NCBI GenBank assembly: GCA_036351335.1 | Contig: JAZBOW010000172.1 | Location: 1-13,123, forward strand | DNA length: 13,123 nucleotides | Direction of reading: 5' to 3' | DNA from: UBA4459 sp036351335 | GTDB taxonomy: Bacteria; Bacteroidota; Bacteroidia; Bacteroidales; F082 | The notes under the pieces: generated by a model | What the model was told of the DNA's origin: nothing | Databases searched by the model: none | What the model saw: the letters and a program-made list of their open reading frames with translations, nothing else | Translations under genes and position numbers: made by a program | Shown: positions 1-6,902 of the stretch, piece after piece | Layout: each line of letters opens with the position of its first letter | Position numbering within the stretch: the stretch's first letter is position 1

Positions 1-519
1 ACTAACACCACCCTGTAAACCATAGTAAACAGAAGTGCCTTCAAATGCTATATCAGCTGAGTAACCTGTTACACCTTGAGGTGTGAACTGAGCTGCAGCA
101 CCTGCAATGGGTTTCTCAATCATGGGCAAACCCCTGTCGAAGCTGGCACCGCCACCACCACCATAAGGGTTAAAACCAAGTGAAAAAGCCCACCGCCCTG
201 TTTTATAGGCCATATAAACTGATGGGAATAAAGGAGCCGAAATATTTCCTACATATTCCGGATCACTTAAACCAGGAAATCCACTGGTTATGGTTTGTTT
301 TTGAAAAATAGATTGGTTACTAAGCGAAATATGAAAGCCATCTTTCAATTTTGTTAAACCGGCAGGATTAAAAAATACCGCATCAATATCAATAGATGCA
401 TCTCTTACCAGCATCCTGGTCCATGCCGTACTTTGGTTGGTGTTGGTAACCAATCCCCCGGCATAAATAAAACTTGACGCTAATAAAAGTGTCAATAAAG
501 TCAGTGTAAAATTTTTCAT
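1..519 (-). CDS. FadL/OmpP1/TodX-like outer-membrane protein, N-terminal part (partial)
   Basis: The reading frame opens with ATG at 519 and stays open for 173 codons to the left edge, so the C-terminal part is missing. Residues 1-20 (MKNFTLTLLTLLLASSFIYA) form a clear Sec signal peptide. The mature part begins GGLVTNTNQSTAW and carries the NPAGL motif at 51-55, preceded by a D-rich stretch (RDASIDIDAVFF). That combination is typical of FadL-family beta-barrels that import long-chain fatty acids or other hydrophobic compounds across the outer membrane. A glycine run (119-124) followed by SFDRGLP also resembles Bacteroidota members as I recall them. Family members are usually 400-500 residues, so roughly a third is visible. 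The gene diverges from gldF across a 223-base gap and looks like the start of an unrelated leftward unit. The substrate cannot be told. The family call is fairly sure, the fatty-acid role less so. Confidence 0.8.
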   Translation of the reverse strand, partial: MKNFTLTLLTLLLASSFIYAGGLVTNTNQSTAWTRMLVRDASIDIDAVFFNPAGLTKLKDGFHISLSNQSIFQKQTITSGFPGLSDPEYVGNISAPLFPSVYMAYKTGRWAFSLGFNPYGGGGGASFDRGLPMIEKPIAGAAAQFTPQGVTGYSADIAFEGTSVYYGLQGGVS

Positions 520-578
520 GTTTGCATTTTTGGTTATTATTCGACGCTAATATAACATTTATTTAACATATAGATTTT

Positions 579-586
579 TACATTTG
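579..586 (+). promoter_or_regulatory. candidate -7 box upstream of gldF (distal)
   Basis: TACATTTG is a perfect match to the Bacteroidota -7 consensus TAnnTTTG, on the plus strand in the FadL-gldF divergent gap. No TTG-type -33 element sits at the usual distance. It would give a leader of about 150 bases before gldF, so it is a weaker candidate than the box at 708-715. Confidence 0.25.
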
Positions 587-707
587 AGAACGAGATATGA
601 ACAGTAGTTATCAACAATTCACTTGAAACGACTCTATAGCAAATTGCTGTTTCGATGTCCGATCAAATATCACATTTAATCGTGCAATATTTCACCCGAA
701 AAAGTGT

Positions 708-715
708 TATTTTTG
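708..715 (+). promoter_or_regulatory. candidate -7 box for the gldF-gldG-DUF4340 operon (proximal)
   Basis: TATTTTTG matches TAnnTTTG exactly and would place the transcript start about 20 bases before the ATG at 743. A convincing -33 TTTG is absent. If the box is real, the upstream in-frame GTG at 704 would lie outside the transcript, which agrees with choosing 743 as the gldF start. Confidence 0.35.
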
Positions 716-742
716 CTGTTCTTTTGCTTAATCAGCTATTAT

Positions 743-1474
743 ATGTTCGCGTTATATTTGAAAGAGATCAGAAGTTTTTTAAGTTCCTTGATTGGGTACA
801 TTGTGATGGTTGTGTTCCTGATCGTGGTGGGCCTGTTTTTGTGGGTTTTTTCAACCGATTTCAATATCCTTGATTATGGTTATGCCAATGTGGACGGCTT
901 GTTCATCATAGCACCATTTGTATTCCTGTTTTTAGTACCAGCAGTTACCATGCGCTCATTTTCAGAAGAGCAGAAATCAGGTACCATGGAATTGCTTTTT
1001 ACACGGCCGTTGACAGATATGCAGATTATTACTGCCAAATACCTGGCCGGATTGACGCTGATTGTTTTTTCCATCATTCCGACAATTGTTTATTTCGTTT
1101 CAGTATGGTACCTTGGATTACCGCAGGGTAATATTGATATCGGCGGATTTTGGGGTTCTTTTATTGGATTATTACTACTGGGGGCTTCCTTTGTGAGCAT
1201 TGGGATTTTTGCATCATCTTTAACAGATAACCAGGTGGTTTCATTTGTGCTGGCAATCGTTCTAAGTGCCTTTGTATATCTTGGTTTTGAGTTTGTTTAC
1301 TCGCTGGAGATGTTCGGTACTTTCGATCTTTTTATCAGGTCGCTGGGGATAAGTGCCCATTATAGTGCCGTTAGTAAAGGTGTGATTGACACACGCGACC
1401 TGGTGTATTTTGCAAGTGTGATTATATTGTTTTTGTTTCTTACCAAATTGTCATTGGCAAGAAGAAAGTGGTAA
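743..1474 (+). CDS. gldF: GldF, gliding-motility ABC transporter permease
   Basis: This 243-residue polytopic protein is the permease of the GldA-GldF-GldG ABC transporter, known from gliding Flavobacterium and widespread in Bacteroidota. It starts MFALYLKEIRSFLSSLIGYI, the amphipathic entry helix typical of GldF. About six membrane segments follow, at roughly 17-36, 52-70, 99-121, 137-158, 165-187 and 218-236. The conserved cytoplasmic stretch RSFSEEQKSGTMELLFTRPL (71-90) after the second segment is an ABC-2 permease hallmark. The ATG at 743 is preferred over the in-frame GTG at 704: it gives the usual family length, and the 13 extra residues would add an odd hydrophobic leader. The stop lies 11 bases before gldG, so the two genes are surely co-transcribed. 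The ATPase gldA is not in the window, as is common. The transported substrate is unknown for the family. Confidence 0.92.
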   Translation: MFALYLKEIRSFLSSLIGYIVMVVFLIVVGLFLWVFSTDFNILDYGYANVDGLFIIAPFVFLFLVPAVTMRSFSEEQKSGTMELLFTRPLTDMQIITAKYLAGLTLIVFSIIPTIVYFVSVWYLGLPQGNIDIGGFWGSFIGLLLLGASFVSIGIFASSLTDNQVVSFVLAIVLSAFVYLGFEFVYSLEMFGTFDLFIRSLGISAHYSAVSKGVIDTRDLVYFASVIILFLFLTKLSLARRKW

Positions 1475-1485
1475 TCGGGAAGCAT

Positions 1486-3228
1486 ATGAAAAAAAAGACA
1501 TCATATAAACCATACAAATATTTCAGCAGCTTTGTCATAGTGTTGATCGCGATCATTGTGGTAAATCTGATCAGTTCAAGGGTATTCACACGTTTCGACC
1601 TGACCACGGAAAAACGATATACACTTTCCCCTGCAACCAAAGATTTATTAAGAAACCTTGATGATATTGTTTATTTCAGGGTATATCTTGAAGGCGATTT
1701 CCCGGCAGGATTTAAACGCCTCAGAAGAGCTACCAAAGAATTACTGGATGATTTTAGGGCTTATAATAAAAATATCCAGTATGAATTTATCAACCCTTCT
1801 CAAAGCGAAAATGTGGACGAGCGAAATGCCACTTACCAGTTGCTGGTTGAGCAGGGCCTGAACCCGACAAATCTGCAGGTAAAAACCAAAACGGGCATGG
1901 ATCAGCAGGTTATTTTTCCGGGTGCCATTGCTACATACCGCAACAAGGAACTGCCCATAGAATTGCTCAATGCCCAAATGAATGTGCCGCCTGAAGCAGT
2001 ATTGAATAATTCGATCCAGAACCTGGAGTTTAAATTTGCCAACATCATAAACAAGCTCATTAAAAAAGTAAAACCCAAAGTAGCTTTTATTGAAGGACAT
2101 GGGGAATTGAATCTTGATGAAACCTACGATATCACCCTGGCATTGCAGGAAGACTATATCGTAGAGAGATTCAGGCTCGACTCGAACATTAATGCACTTG
2201 TAAACCGTGCACTGATTGATTCGGCAACCTCCGAATATCAGTTACAGCCCAAATATGAAGCCATCATTATTGCGAAACCCGACTCGGTATTTTCATCAAA
2301 AGATAAATTTATCATCGACCAGTATATTATGCATGGCGGCAAAGTGTTGTGGCTGATCGATCCGGTACTAACTTCAATGGATAGCATCCAATCATCTGAA
2401 TCAACAGTGGCTATTGAAAACCCATTGGATTTGAAAGACCAGCTTTTCACATACGGCATTAAATTAAATACCGACTTGGTGATGGATATGAATGCCATGC
2501 CTATTCCAATACGAACAGGCCAAATGGGCAACCAGCCGCAGATTGATTTCTTTCCGTGGTATTATTTTCCTTTGGTTACACCTACTTCGACCCATCCGGT
2601 TGTGAGAAACTTAAATACGATTAAAACACAGTTTGTTAGCAGTTTAGATACATCGCGCGTGCGGAATGTAAAAAAGACGGTCTTGTTGAAAAGTTCACCA
2701 TATACCCGAGTTGTTGGTGTTCCGGCCATGATCAGCCTGTCGTTGATCCGCCAGCAAACGGATGAAAGCTTATACCAAGGACCACCAAGACCGGTTGCAG
2801 TGCTGATGGAAGGAGTGTTCGAATCGCATTACAAAAATAGGGTGCCGCCATCACTGATGGAAGCCAAAGAAATTGGGTTTAAGGATTTTAGTGAGCGCAC
2901 AGCGATGATCGTCGTTTCGGATGGCGATGTGATCAAAAACCAGTTTCATATACCCAATGGCTACCCTTTACCGCTCGGGTACGACCAGTTTACCAGAGAA
3001 ACTTTCGGAAACAAAGAGTTTATTTTAAATGCCATAAATTACCTTACGGATGGCCCGGGATTGATTTCAATTCGTTCGAGGGAACTGAAATTGCGATTGC
3101 TTGATAAAACAAAGATCACCAATAACAGGACTGTCTGGCAGATTACTAATGTACTAGCCCCGGTTTTGGTAGTGCTTATCGTCGGTATGCTGTTAATTTG
3201 GTTAAGGAAAAGAAAATACGCAAGATAA
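1486..3228 (+). CDS. gldG: GldG, gliding-motility ABC transporter auxiliary component
   Basis: This 580-residue protein belongs to the GldG / ABC-transporter auxiliary (ABC_transp_aux) family and partners GldF in the envelope. A basic N-terminus (MKKKTSYKPYKY) leads into a membrane helix at about 15-32. The family signature RFDLTTEKRYTLSPATKDLL follows at 37-55. The large extracytoplasmic domain contains EGHGEL (203-208) and the HGGKVLWLIDPV strand (283-294), both typical of this family. A second membrane helix near the C-terminus (about 555-574) is followed by a basic tail, RKRKYAR. The ATG at 1486 is chosen over an in-frame GTG at 1468 that overlaps the end of gldF, because MKKKTSYK is a normal positively charged start. 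The sequence GGGAAG lies just upstream but too close to be a well-spaced ribosome site. The length is normal and no lesion is seen. Confidence 0.93.
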   Translation: MKKKTSYKPYKYFSSFVIVLIAIIVVNLISSRVFTRFDLTTEKRYTLSPATKDLLRNLDDIVYFRVYLEGDFPAGFKRLRRATKELLDDFRAYNKNIQYEFINPSQSENVDERNATYQLLVEQGLNPTNLQVKTKTGMDQQVIFPGAIATYRNKELPIELLNAQMNVPPEAVLNNSIQNLEFKFANIINKLIKKVKPKVAFIEGHGELNLDETYDITLALQEDYIVERFRLDSNINALVNRALIDSATSEYQLQPKYEAIIIAKPDSVFSSKDKFIIDQYIMHGGKVLWLIDPVLTSMDSIQSSESTVAIENPLDLKDQLFTYGIKLNTDLVMDMNAMPIPIRTGQMGNQPQIDFFPWYYFPLVTPTSTHPVVRNLNTIKTQFVSSLDTSRVRNVKKTVLLKSSPYTRVVGVPAMISLSLIRQQTDESLYQGPPRPVAVLMEGVFESHYKNRVPPSLMEAKEIGFKDFSERTAMIVVSDGDVIKNQFHIPNGYPLPLGYDQFTRETFGNKEFILNAINYLTDGPGLISIRSRELKLRLLDKTKITNNRTVWQITNVLAPVLVVLIVGMLLIWLRKRKYAR

Positions 3229-3238
3229 AAATACATAT

Positions 3239-4294
3239 ATGAGGAAAAACAGAGTCGTTATTTTATTCATTTCATTGATAGTGGCCATAATTGTCATCTC
3301 ATTAGTAAGCAACCGATACAGCACGCTTAAGGAAGGCGAAACGGATTTTGCAGTAAGCGATACTGCTGCTGTGACCAAAATATTCATTGCTGATAAAAAG
3401 GATAACAGTGTATTGCTTAAAAAGGAAGCTGCACAGTGGACTATTAACAATCAGTTTGTGGCCAATACAGCGGTGGTTGATTTTTTACTAAGCACCATGA
3501 ACCGGCTGAAAGTGAAATCGCCTGTACCTTTATCAGTTAGGAATGGTGTTATTTCGAGGTTGGCAAGTAATGGTATTAAGGTAGAGGTGTACCAGGAAGT
3601 TTACCGGATCAATTTATTTGATAAGTATAAATTCTTCAAGCACGAAAAACTGACGAAAGTTTTTTATGTAGGCGACGCTACCCAGGATAATATGGGTACC
3701 TATATGCTGATCGAAGATGCTGAAAATCCTTATATTGTGTTTATTCCAGGCTTCAGGGGTTTTCTTTATTCCCGGTTTTCACCCAAACCTGACGACTGGA
3801 AAAGCCACGTGGTTTTTAATACCAAACTGGCTGATATTAAAAGCGTGAGTCTGCAATTTTTCGAAGAGCCGGAAAACAGTTTTAAGGTTGATGTGGTAGA
3901 TGCGCGTGGCAATTACAAGGTTACGGCATTGCAATCGGGAGAGATACTGGAGAGTTATGATACTCTCAGGTTACTGAATTACCTGACGTCCTTTAGAGAT
4001 TTGCGATATGAAACGCGGATGAATCCTTTATTGACACCCATGAAATTAGATTCTATTGTGAATTCAACGCCCATTTATAAATTGACGCTTATCGACAGGT
4101 TTGATGATACAATTAAGGTGCCGATGTTTAAAAAGCATAGCATGCCCGAATCGATTGCTAATGCTTACGAGGTGCTAGTGCCTATTGATCACGACCGGTT
4201 TTATGCGCTGATCAATGAGGGAAATGATTTTGTGCTGATGCAGTATTATGTATTTGACAGGGTGTTATATCCCTTATCGCATTACCGGAATTAG
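3239..4294 (+). CDS. DUF4340 domain membrane-anchored protein, third gene of the gldFG operon
   Basis: This 351-residue protein begins MRKNRVVILFISLIVAIIVI, a basic start followed by one membrane helix (about 5-24). The rest is hydrophilic and mixed alpha/beta, so an N-terminally anchored extracytoplasmic protein is expected. The pattern ADKKDNSVLLKKEAAQWTIN (residues 51-70), followed by a helix and the segment MNRLKVKSP, matches my recollection of DUF4340. These proteins often follow ABC_transp_aux/GldG-like genes and are thought to be extra subunits of such transporters, but no biochemical role is established. The gene starts 10 bases after gldG and is followed 30 bases later by an intrinsic terminator, so it ends the operon. 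The start is the only reasonable ATG. The domain call is moderately sure; the link to GldFG rests on context. Confidence 0.8.
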   Translation: MRKNRVVILFISLIVAIIVISLVSNRYSTLKEGETDFAVSDTAAVTKIFIADKKDNSVLLKKEAAQWTINNQFVANTAVVDFLLSTMNRLKVKSPVPLSVRNGVISRLASNGIKVEVYQEVYRINLFDKYKFFKHEKLTKVFYVGDATQDNMGTYMLIEDAENPYIVFIPGFRGFLYSRFSPKPDDWKSHVVFNTKLADIKSVSLQFFEEPENSFKVDVVDARGNYKVTALQSGEILESYDTLRLLNYLTSFRDLRYETRMNPLLTPMKLDSIVNSTPIYKLTLIDRFDDTIKVPMFKKHSMPESIANAYEVLVPIDHDRFYALINEGNDFVLMQYYVFDRVLYPLSHYRN

Positions 4295-4323
4295 AAGCCT
4301 CATTTGCCATTTAACTTCGATGT

Positions 4324-4349
4324 AACCTAAGGACTTCCTTCGGTTTTTT
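4324..4349 (+). terminator. intrinsic terminator of the gldF operon
   Basis: AACC-t-AAGG, loop ACTT, CCTT-c-GGTT followed by TTTT forms an eight-pair stem with one internal mismatch and a U-tract, 30 bases after the DUF4340 stop. The reverse strand lacks a U-tract after the stem, so it should act only on the rightward transcript. Confidence 0.8.
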
Positions 4350-4395
4350 GTTATTTGTTATGGAGGCTCGAAACATTTAATTTGAAACCCCGCAA

Positions 4396-4413
4396 TTCCT
4401 CCTGGGAGGGGAA
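4396..4413. repeat. short GC-rich hairpin in AT-rich gap, possible dispersed repeat remnant
   Basis: TTCCTCCTGGGAGGGGAA is a GC-rich imperfect palindrome (CCTC/GAGG core) in an otherwise AT-rich 213-base convergent gap. It lacks a U-tract on either strand, so it is not a standard terminator. From memory, similar CTCC..GGAG elements are scattered between genes in many Bacteroidota genomes. A genome-wide count would decide whether this is one. Confidence 0.3.
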
Positions 4414-4507
4414 CTAAAAAAGATACATTTTTATCAGATCAAATAAGAAAATTTTATTTAAAAGCAATCAGGTTGTTTATCACTAATAATATTGGATATA
4501 AGAAGGA

Positions 4508-5233
4508 TTACTTTGGAGAAGCTACAAAGTAATAGTCTTTGCGGCTGTGGTAAACTTCTTTAAATGTATCTTTATTTAAAGGCGATACATCTTTCAGAAA
4601 GTTCTCTAATTGATAAATTTGATAGCCACATTCTGTAGCTAAGTACTGGTAGAAATCATCAGGAGTCACCCTGTAAAAATCGCTGGCGCCTAATCCAAAT
4701 TCAAAAATAATGATGGGTCTTGAATTTTTCATTGTGTTAAAGGCACCTTTTAGGACTTTGAATTCAGCACCCTCCACATCTATCTTGATCAGGTCGACAT
4801 GGTAATTGGTTGGCAATACATGATCCAGCGAGTCTGTTGTAACCTCAATCACTTCAATTTCAGGATTTTTGCCGTCGTAATCGCGTTTTTTAATGCCACT
4901 ATATGCAGGTGCATCAACCACATAATTAAAAGTTGTGACACCTGATTGGTCGCTTAAAGCGATGTTATGTATCTTGAGTTGCTTTTGTCTGAATTTTTTC
5001 TTCAGCGCATTGAAAAAACCAGGAATGGGTTCGAAAGCCACATGTGTTCCTTTGGGGCTTCTTTTCATGACTTCCTGTAAAATCTCACCCTTAAAGCAAC
5101 CTATATCAATACAGTTTGAGTTTTCATGTAGCACTTTGTCCAGAATCTCCAGCGTTAACCTGTCGTACTTGATGTTTTTAGTTACATCAAGGTGCAGGAA
5201 TATCAATATGCGCCGTATAAATTCTTTCAACAT
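4508..5233 (-). CDS. FkbM-family SAM-dependent methyltransferase
   Basis: This 241-residue cytosolic Rossmann-fold methyltransferase belongs to the FkbM family, whose members usually O-methylate sugars or other small acceptors. Motif I, CIDIGCFKGE (41-50), binds SAM. The acidic residue of motif II is in AFEPIP (66-71). IALSD (91-95) and the family signature LIKIDVEGAEFKVLKG (148-163) follow, then FEFG (177-180). The ATG at 5233 is chosen. The frame runs open to a TTG at 5281, but that codon sits inside a perfect promoter -7 box, so the extra 16 residues are probably not translated. The gene stands alone: a strong terminator separates it from gdhA upstream, and the gldF operon converges on it downstream. 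The acceptor is unknown. Glycan methylation is plausible because glycosyltransferases lie a few genes away, but no linkage is shown. Confidence 0.85.
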   Translation of the reverse strand: MLKEFIRRILIFLHLDVTKNIKYDRLTLEILDKVLHENSNCIDIGCFKGEILQEVMKRSPKGTHVAFEPIPGFFNALKKKFRQKQLKIHNIALSDQSGVTTFNYVVDAPAYSGIKKRDYDGKNPEIEVIEVTTDSLDHVLPTNYHVDLIKIDVEGAEFKVLKGAFNTMKNSRPIIIFEFGLGASDFYRVTPDDFYQYLATECGYQIYQLENFLKDVSPLNKDTFKEVYHSRKDYYFVASPK

Positions 5234-5278
5234 TGAATGGCCATTTTGCAACGAATGCGGGTCAGGTTTTTGAGCACG

Positions 5279-5286
5279 CAAACATA
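5279..5286 (-). promoter_or_regulatory. candidate -7 box for the FkbM methyltransferase gene
   Basis: Read on the minus strand this is TATGTTTG, a perfect TAnnTTTG. It would start transcription about 40 bases before the ATG at 5233. It begins one base after the U-tract of the gdhA terminator, so its -33 region would fall in the terminator hairpin; no TTG element is seen there. It overlaps the alternative TTG start codon at 5281. Confidence 0.45.
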
Positions 5287-5287
5287 C

Positions 5288-5319
5288 AAAAAAAAGACAC
5301 CCTTTCGGGTGCCTTTTTT
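5288..5319 (-). terminator. intrinsic terminator of gdhA, symmetric
   Basis: On the minus strand the stem is GGCACCC, loop GAAA, GGGTGTC with one A/C mismatch, followed by eight Ts (5295-5288). It begins about 20 bases after the gdhA stop. The opposite strand has a six-T tract after the same stem, so the element could stop transcription both ways, although no plus-strand gene reads into it here. Confidence 0.88.
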
Positions 5320-5338
5320 AAATGCAAGCAGAGAATCT

Positions 5339-6688
5339 TTATACAACGCCCTGTGCGAGCATTGAATCGGCCACTTTAACAAAGCCGCCGATATTAGCAC
5401 CTTTTACATAATCGATATAATCACCCTCTTTTCCCCACTTAACACAAGTGGAGTGGATGTCTTTCATGATCTGATGCAAACGTGCGTCAACTTCTTCACG
5501 TGTCCAGCTCAAACGCAATGAGTTCTGACTCATTTCGAGACCTGATACGGCCACACCACCGGCATTGGCAGCTTTTCCAAGACCATAAAGGATTTTCGCA
5601 TTTTGATAGACTTCAATAGCTTCAGGTGATGAAGGCATATTGGCCCCTTCAGAAACTACAAAGCAGCCATTGGCAATAAGTGCTTTGGCTTCTTCTTCGT
5701 TTACCTCATTTTGTGTAGCACAAGGCATGGCCACGTCACATTTGATATGCCATGGGCGTTTGCCTTCGTGGTACTGGGCACCATATTTATCAGCGTATTC
5801 TTTGATGCGGCCTCTTCTTACGTTTTTCAAATCCATTACGTAGGCCAGTTTTTCGGCATCAATACCTTCAGGGTCATAAATAAATCCAGATGAATCTGAA
5901 AGTGTTACACACTTAGCTCCAAACTCAGTAGCTTTTTCACAGGCATACTGGGCCACATTACCTGAACCAGAAATGGTGCAAATTTTACCTTTCATACTGT
6001 CACCACGGGCTTTTAGCATTTCTTCAGCAAAATAAACAGTGCCGTATCCTGTTGCTTCAGGACGTATGAGTGAGCCACCCCATTCGCGGCCTTTACCTGT
6101 TAATACACCCACAAATTCATTTCGTAGTCGTTTGTACTGACCAAACAGGAAGCCAATTTCACGTCCACCTACACCAATATCACCCGCAGGAACGTCCGTA
6201 TTTGCACCAATATGACGGAATAATTCGCTCATAAAGCTCTGGCAAAAACGCATTACTTCGTTGTCTGATTTACCTTTAGGATCAAAATCAGAACCACCTT
6301 TACCACCGCCCATTGGGAGTGTTGTTAACGAATTTTTAAATACCTGCTCGAATGCAAGGAATTTTAGAATCCCTAGGTTTACTGTGGGATGGAAACGCAA
6401 TCCGCCTTTATAAGGTCCTATTGCACTGTTCATTTCAATACGAAAACCACGATTTACCTGCACATCACCTCTGTCGTCAAGCCATGGAACACGGAATAAT
6501 ATAACCCTTTCAGGTTCCACGATACGTTCCAGGATTTTACCTTCTTTATACTGTGGATTTTCCTCGATAAAAGGAATAATCGTTTCCACCACTTCGTGCA
6601 CAGCCTGGTGAAATTCAACTTCGCTTGGATTTTTGGCAATGACCTTAGCCATAAAGTCATTTACTTTTTGTTCATATACATTCGACAT
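5339..6688 (-). CDS. gdhA: NADP-type glutamate dehydrogenase (EC 1.4.1.4)
   Basis: This 449-residue enzyme is a hexameric class I glutamate dehydrogenase. It makes glutamate from 2-oxoglutarate and ammonia, usually with NADPH, in the cytosol. It tracks Escherichia coli GdhA (447 residues) along its whole length. IGPYKGGLRFHP (90-101) carries the substrate-binding Lys94. LPMGGGKGGSDFDPKGK (124-140) holds the catalytic Lys130. DVPAGDIGVGGREIGF (165-180) contains the conserved catalytic Asp. The Rossmann domain follows, with SGSGNVAQ (240-247) and DSSG (265-268). SEGANMP, GKAANAGGVAVSGLEM and GANIGGFVKVADSMLAQGVV complete the fold. NADP preference is inferred from this match to NADP-specific enzymes. 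The ATG at 6688 gives the normal length, no residue is missing, and the gene is single with its own terminator. The upstream gap holds dyads that may bind a regulator. The call is very secure. Confidence 0.98.
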   Translation of the reverse strand: MSNVYEQKVNDFMAKVIAKNPSEVEFHQAVHEVVETIIPFIEENPQYKEGKILERIVEPERVILFRVPWLDDRGDVQVNRGFRIEMNSAIGPYKGGLRFHPTVNLGILKFLAFEQVFKNSLTTLPMGGGKGGSDFDPKGKSDNEVMRFCQSFMSELFRHIGANTDVPAGDIGVGGREIGFLFGQYKRLRNEFVGVLTGKGREWGGSLIRPEATGYGTVYFAEEMLKARGDSMKGKICTISGSGNVAQYACEKATEFGAKCVTLSDSSGFIYDPEGIDAEKLAYVMDLKNVRRGRIKEYADKYGAQYHEGKRPWHIKCDVAMPCATQNEVNEEEAKALIANGCFVVSEGANMPSSPEAIEVYQNAKILYGLGKAANAGGVAVSGLEMSQNSLRLSWTREEVDARLHQIMKDIHSTCVKWGKEGDYIDYVKGANIGGFVKVADSMLAQGVV

Positions 6689-6729
6689 TTTTCAAATATT
6701 TAATTAAAACTTGTTGTTAAAAGACATAT

Positions 6730-6759
6730 CAATATTACTGAAAAATATGTGCAGTATTG
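6730..6759. promoter_or_regulatory. possible operator dyad upstream of gdhA
   Basis: TACTG (6736-6740) and CAGTA (6752-6756) form perfect inverted arms separated by 11 bases. Extending the arms to 10 bases (AATATTACTG / CAGTATTGTT) keeps 8 of 10 positions symmetric. It lies 42-71 bases before the gdhA start. The geometry suits a dimeric helix-turn-helix regulator, but no regulator is identified and the arms are AT-rich, so chance is possible. Confidence 0.3.
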
Positions 6760-6783
6760 TTCTAAATAAGGGGATTTGCGGGA

Positions 6784-6806
6784 ATTCCTTATAAAATTAA
6801 GGGAAT
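6784..6806. other. intergenic hairpin between the GT-C-like gene and gdhA
   Basis: ATTCCTTA and TAAGGGAAT form an eight-pair stem with a single bulged G and a six-base loop. No U-tract follows on the minus strand, so it is not a normal terminator for the gene ending at 6903. It could stabilise a transcript end or lie in the gdhA leader. The 214-base gap has no perfect TAnnTTTG box on the minus strand. Confidence 0.25.
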
Positions 6807-6902
6807 CACGTAGAGAGAAATTGCGGAAAAATAATTATTTCCTCTCCATATGATTATCGATTCAATTCAGGGTGTCGATTTTAAGCATACAATACAGCAA
6901 GC

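Noticed and set aside
704..742. Longer gldF start at GTG 704
   Set aside because: It adds a hydrophobic 13-residue leader not expected in GldF and overlaps the best promoter box (708-715); the ATG at 743 gives the typical start and length.
1468..1485. gldG start at GTG 1468 overlapping the end of gldF
   Set aside because: The ATG at 1486 begins a normal basic N-terminus (MKKKTSYK); the extra six residues have no support.
1741..2100. Antisense open frame of 119 codons within gldG
   Set aside because: It is the shadow of a well-supported gene; it has no recognisable domain and no neighbouring signals.
4296..4368. Six-base inverted repeat AGCCTC / GAGGCT flanking the gldF-operon terminator
   Set aside because: Too short and too widely spaced (61 bases) to be distinguished from chance.
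5234..5281. Extended FkbM start at TTG 5281
   Set aside because: The codon lies within a perfect -7 box next to the gdhA terminator, and the family-like N-terminus begins at the ATG at 5233.
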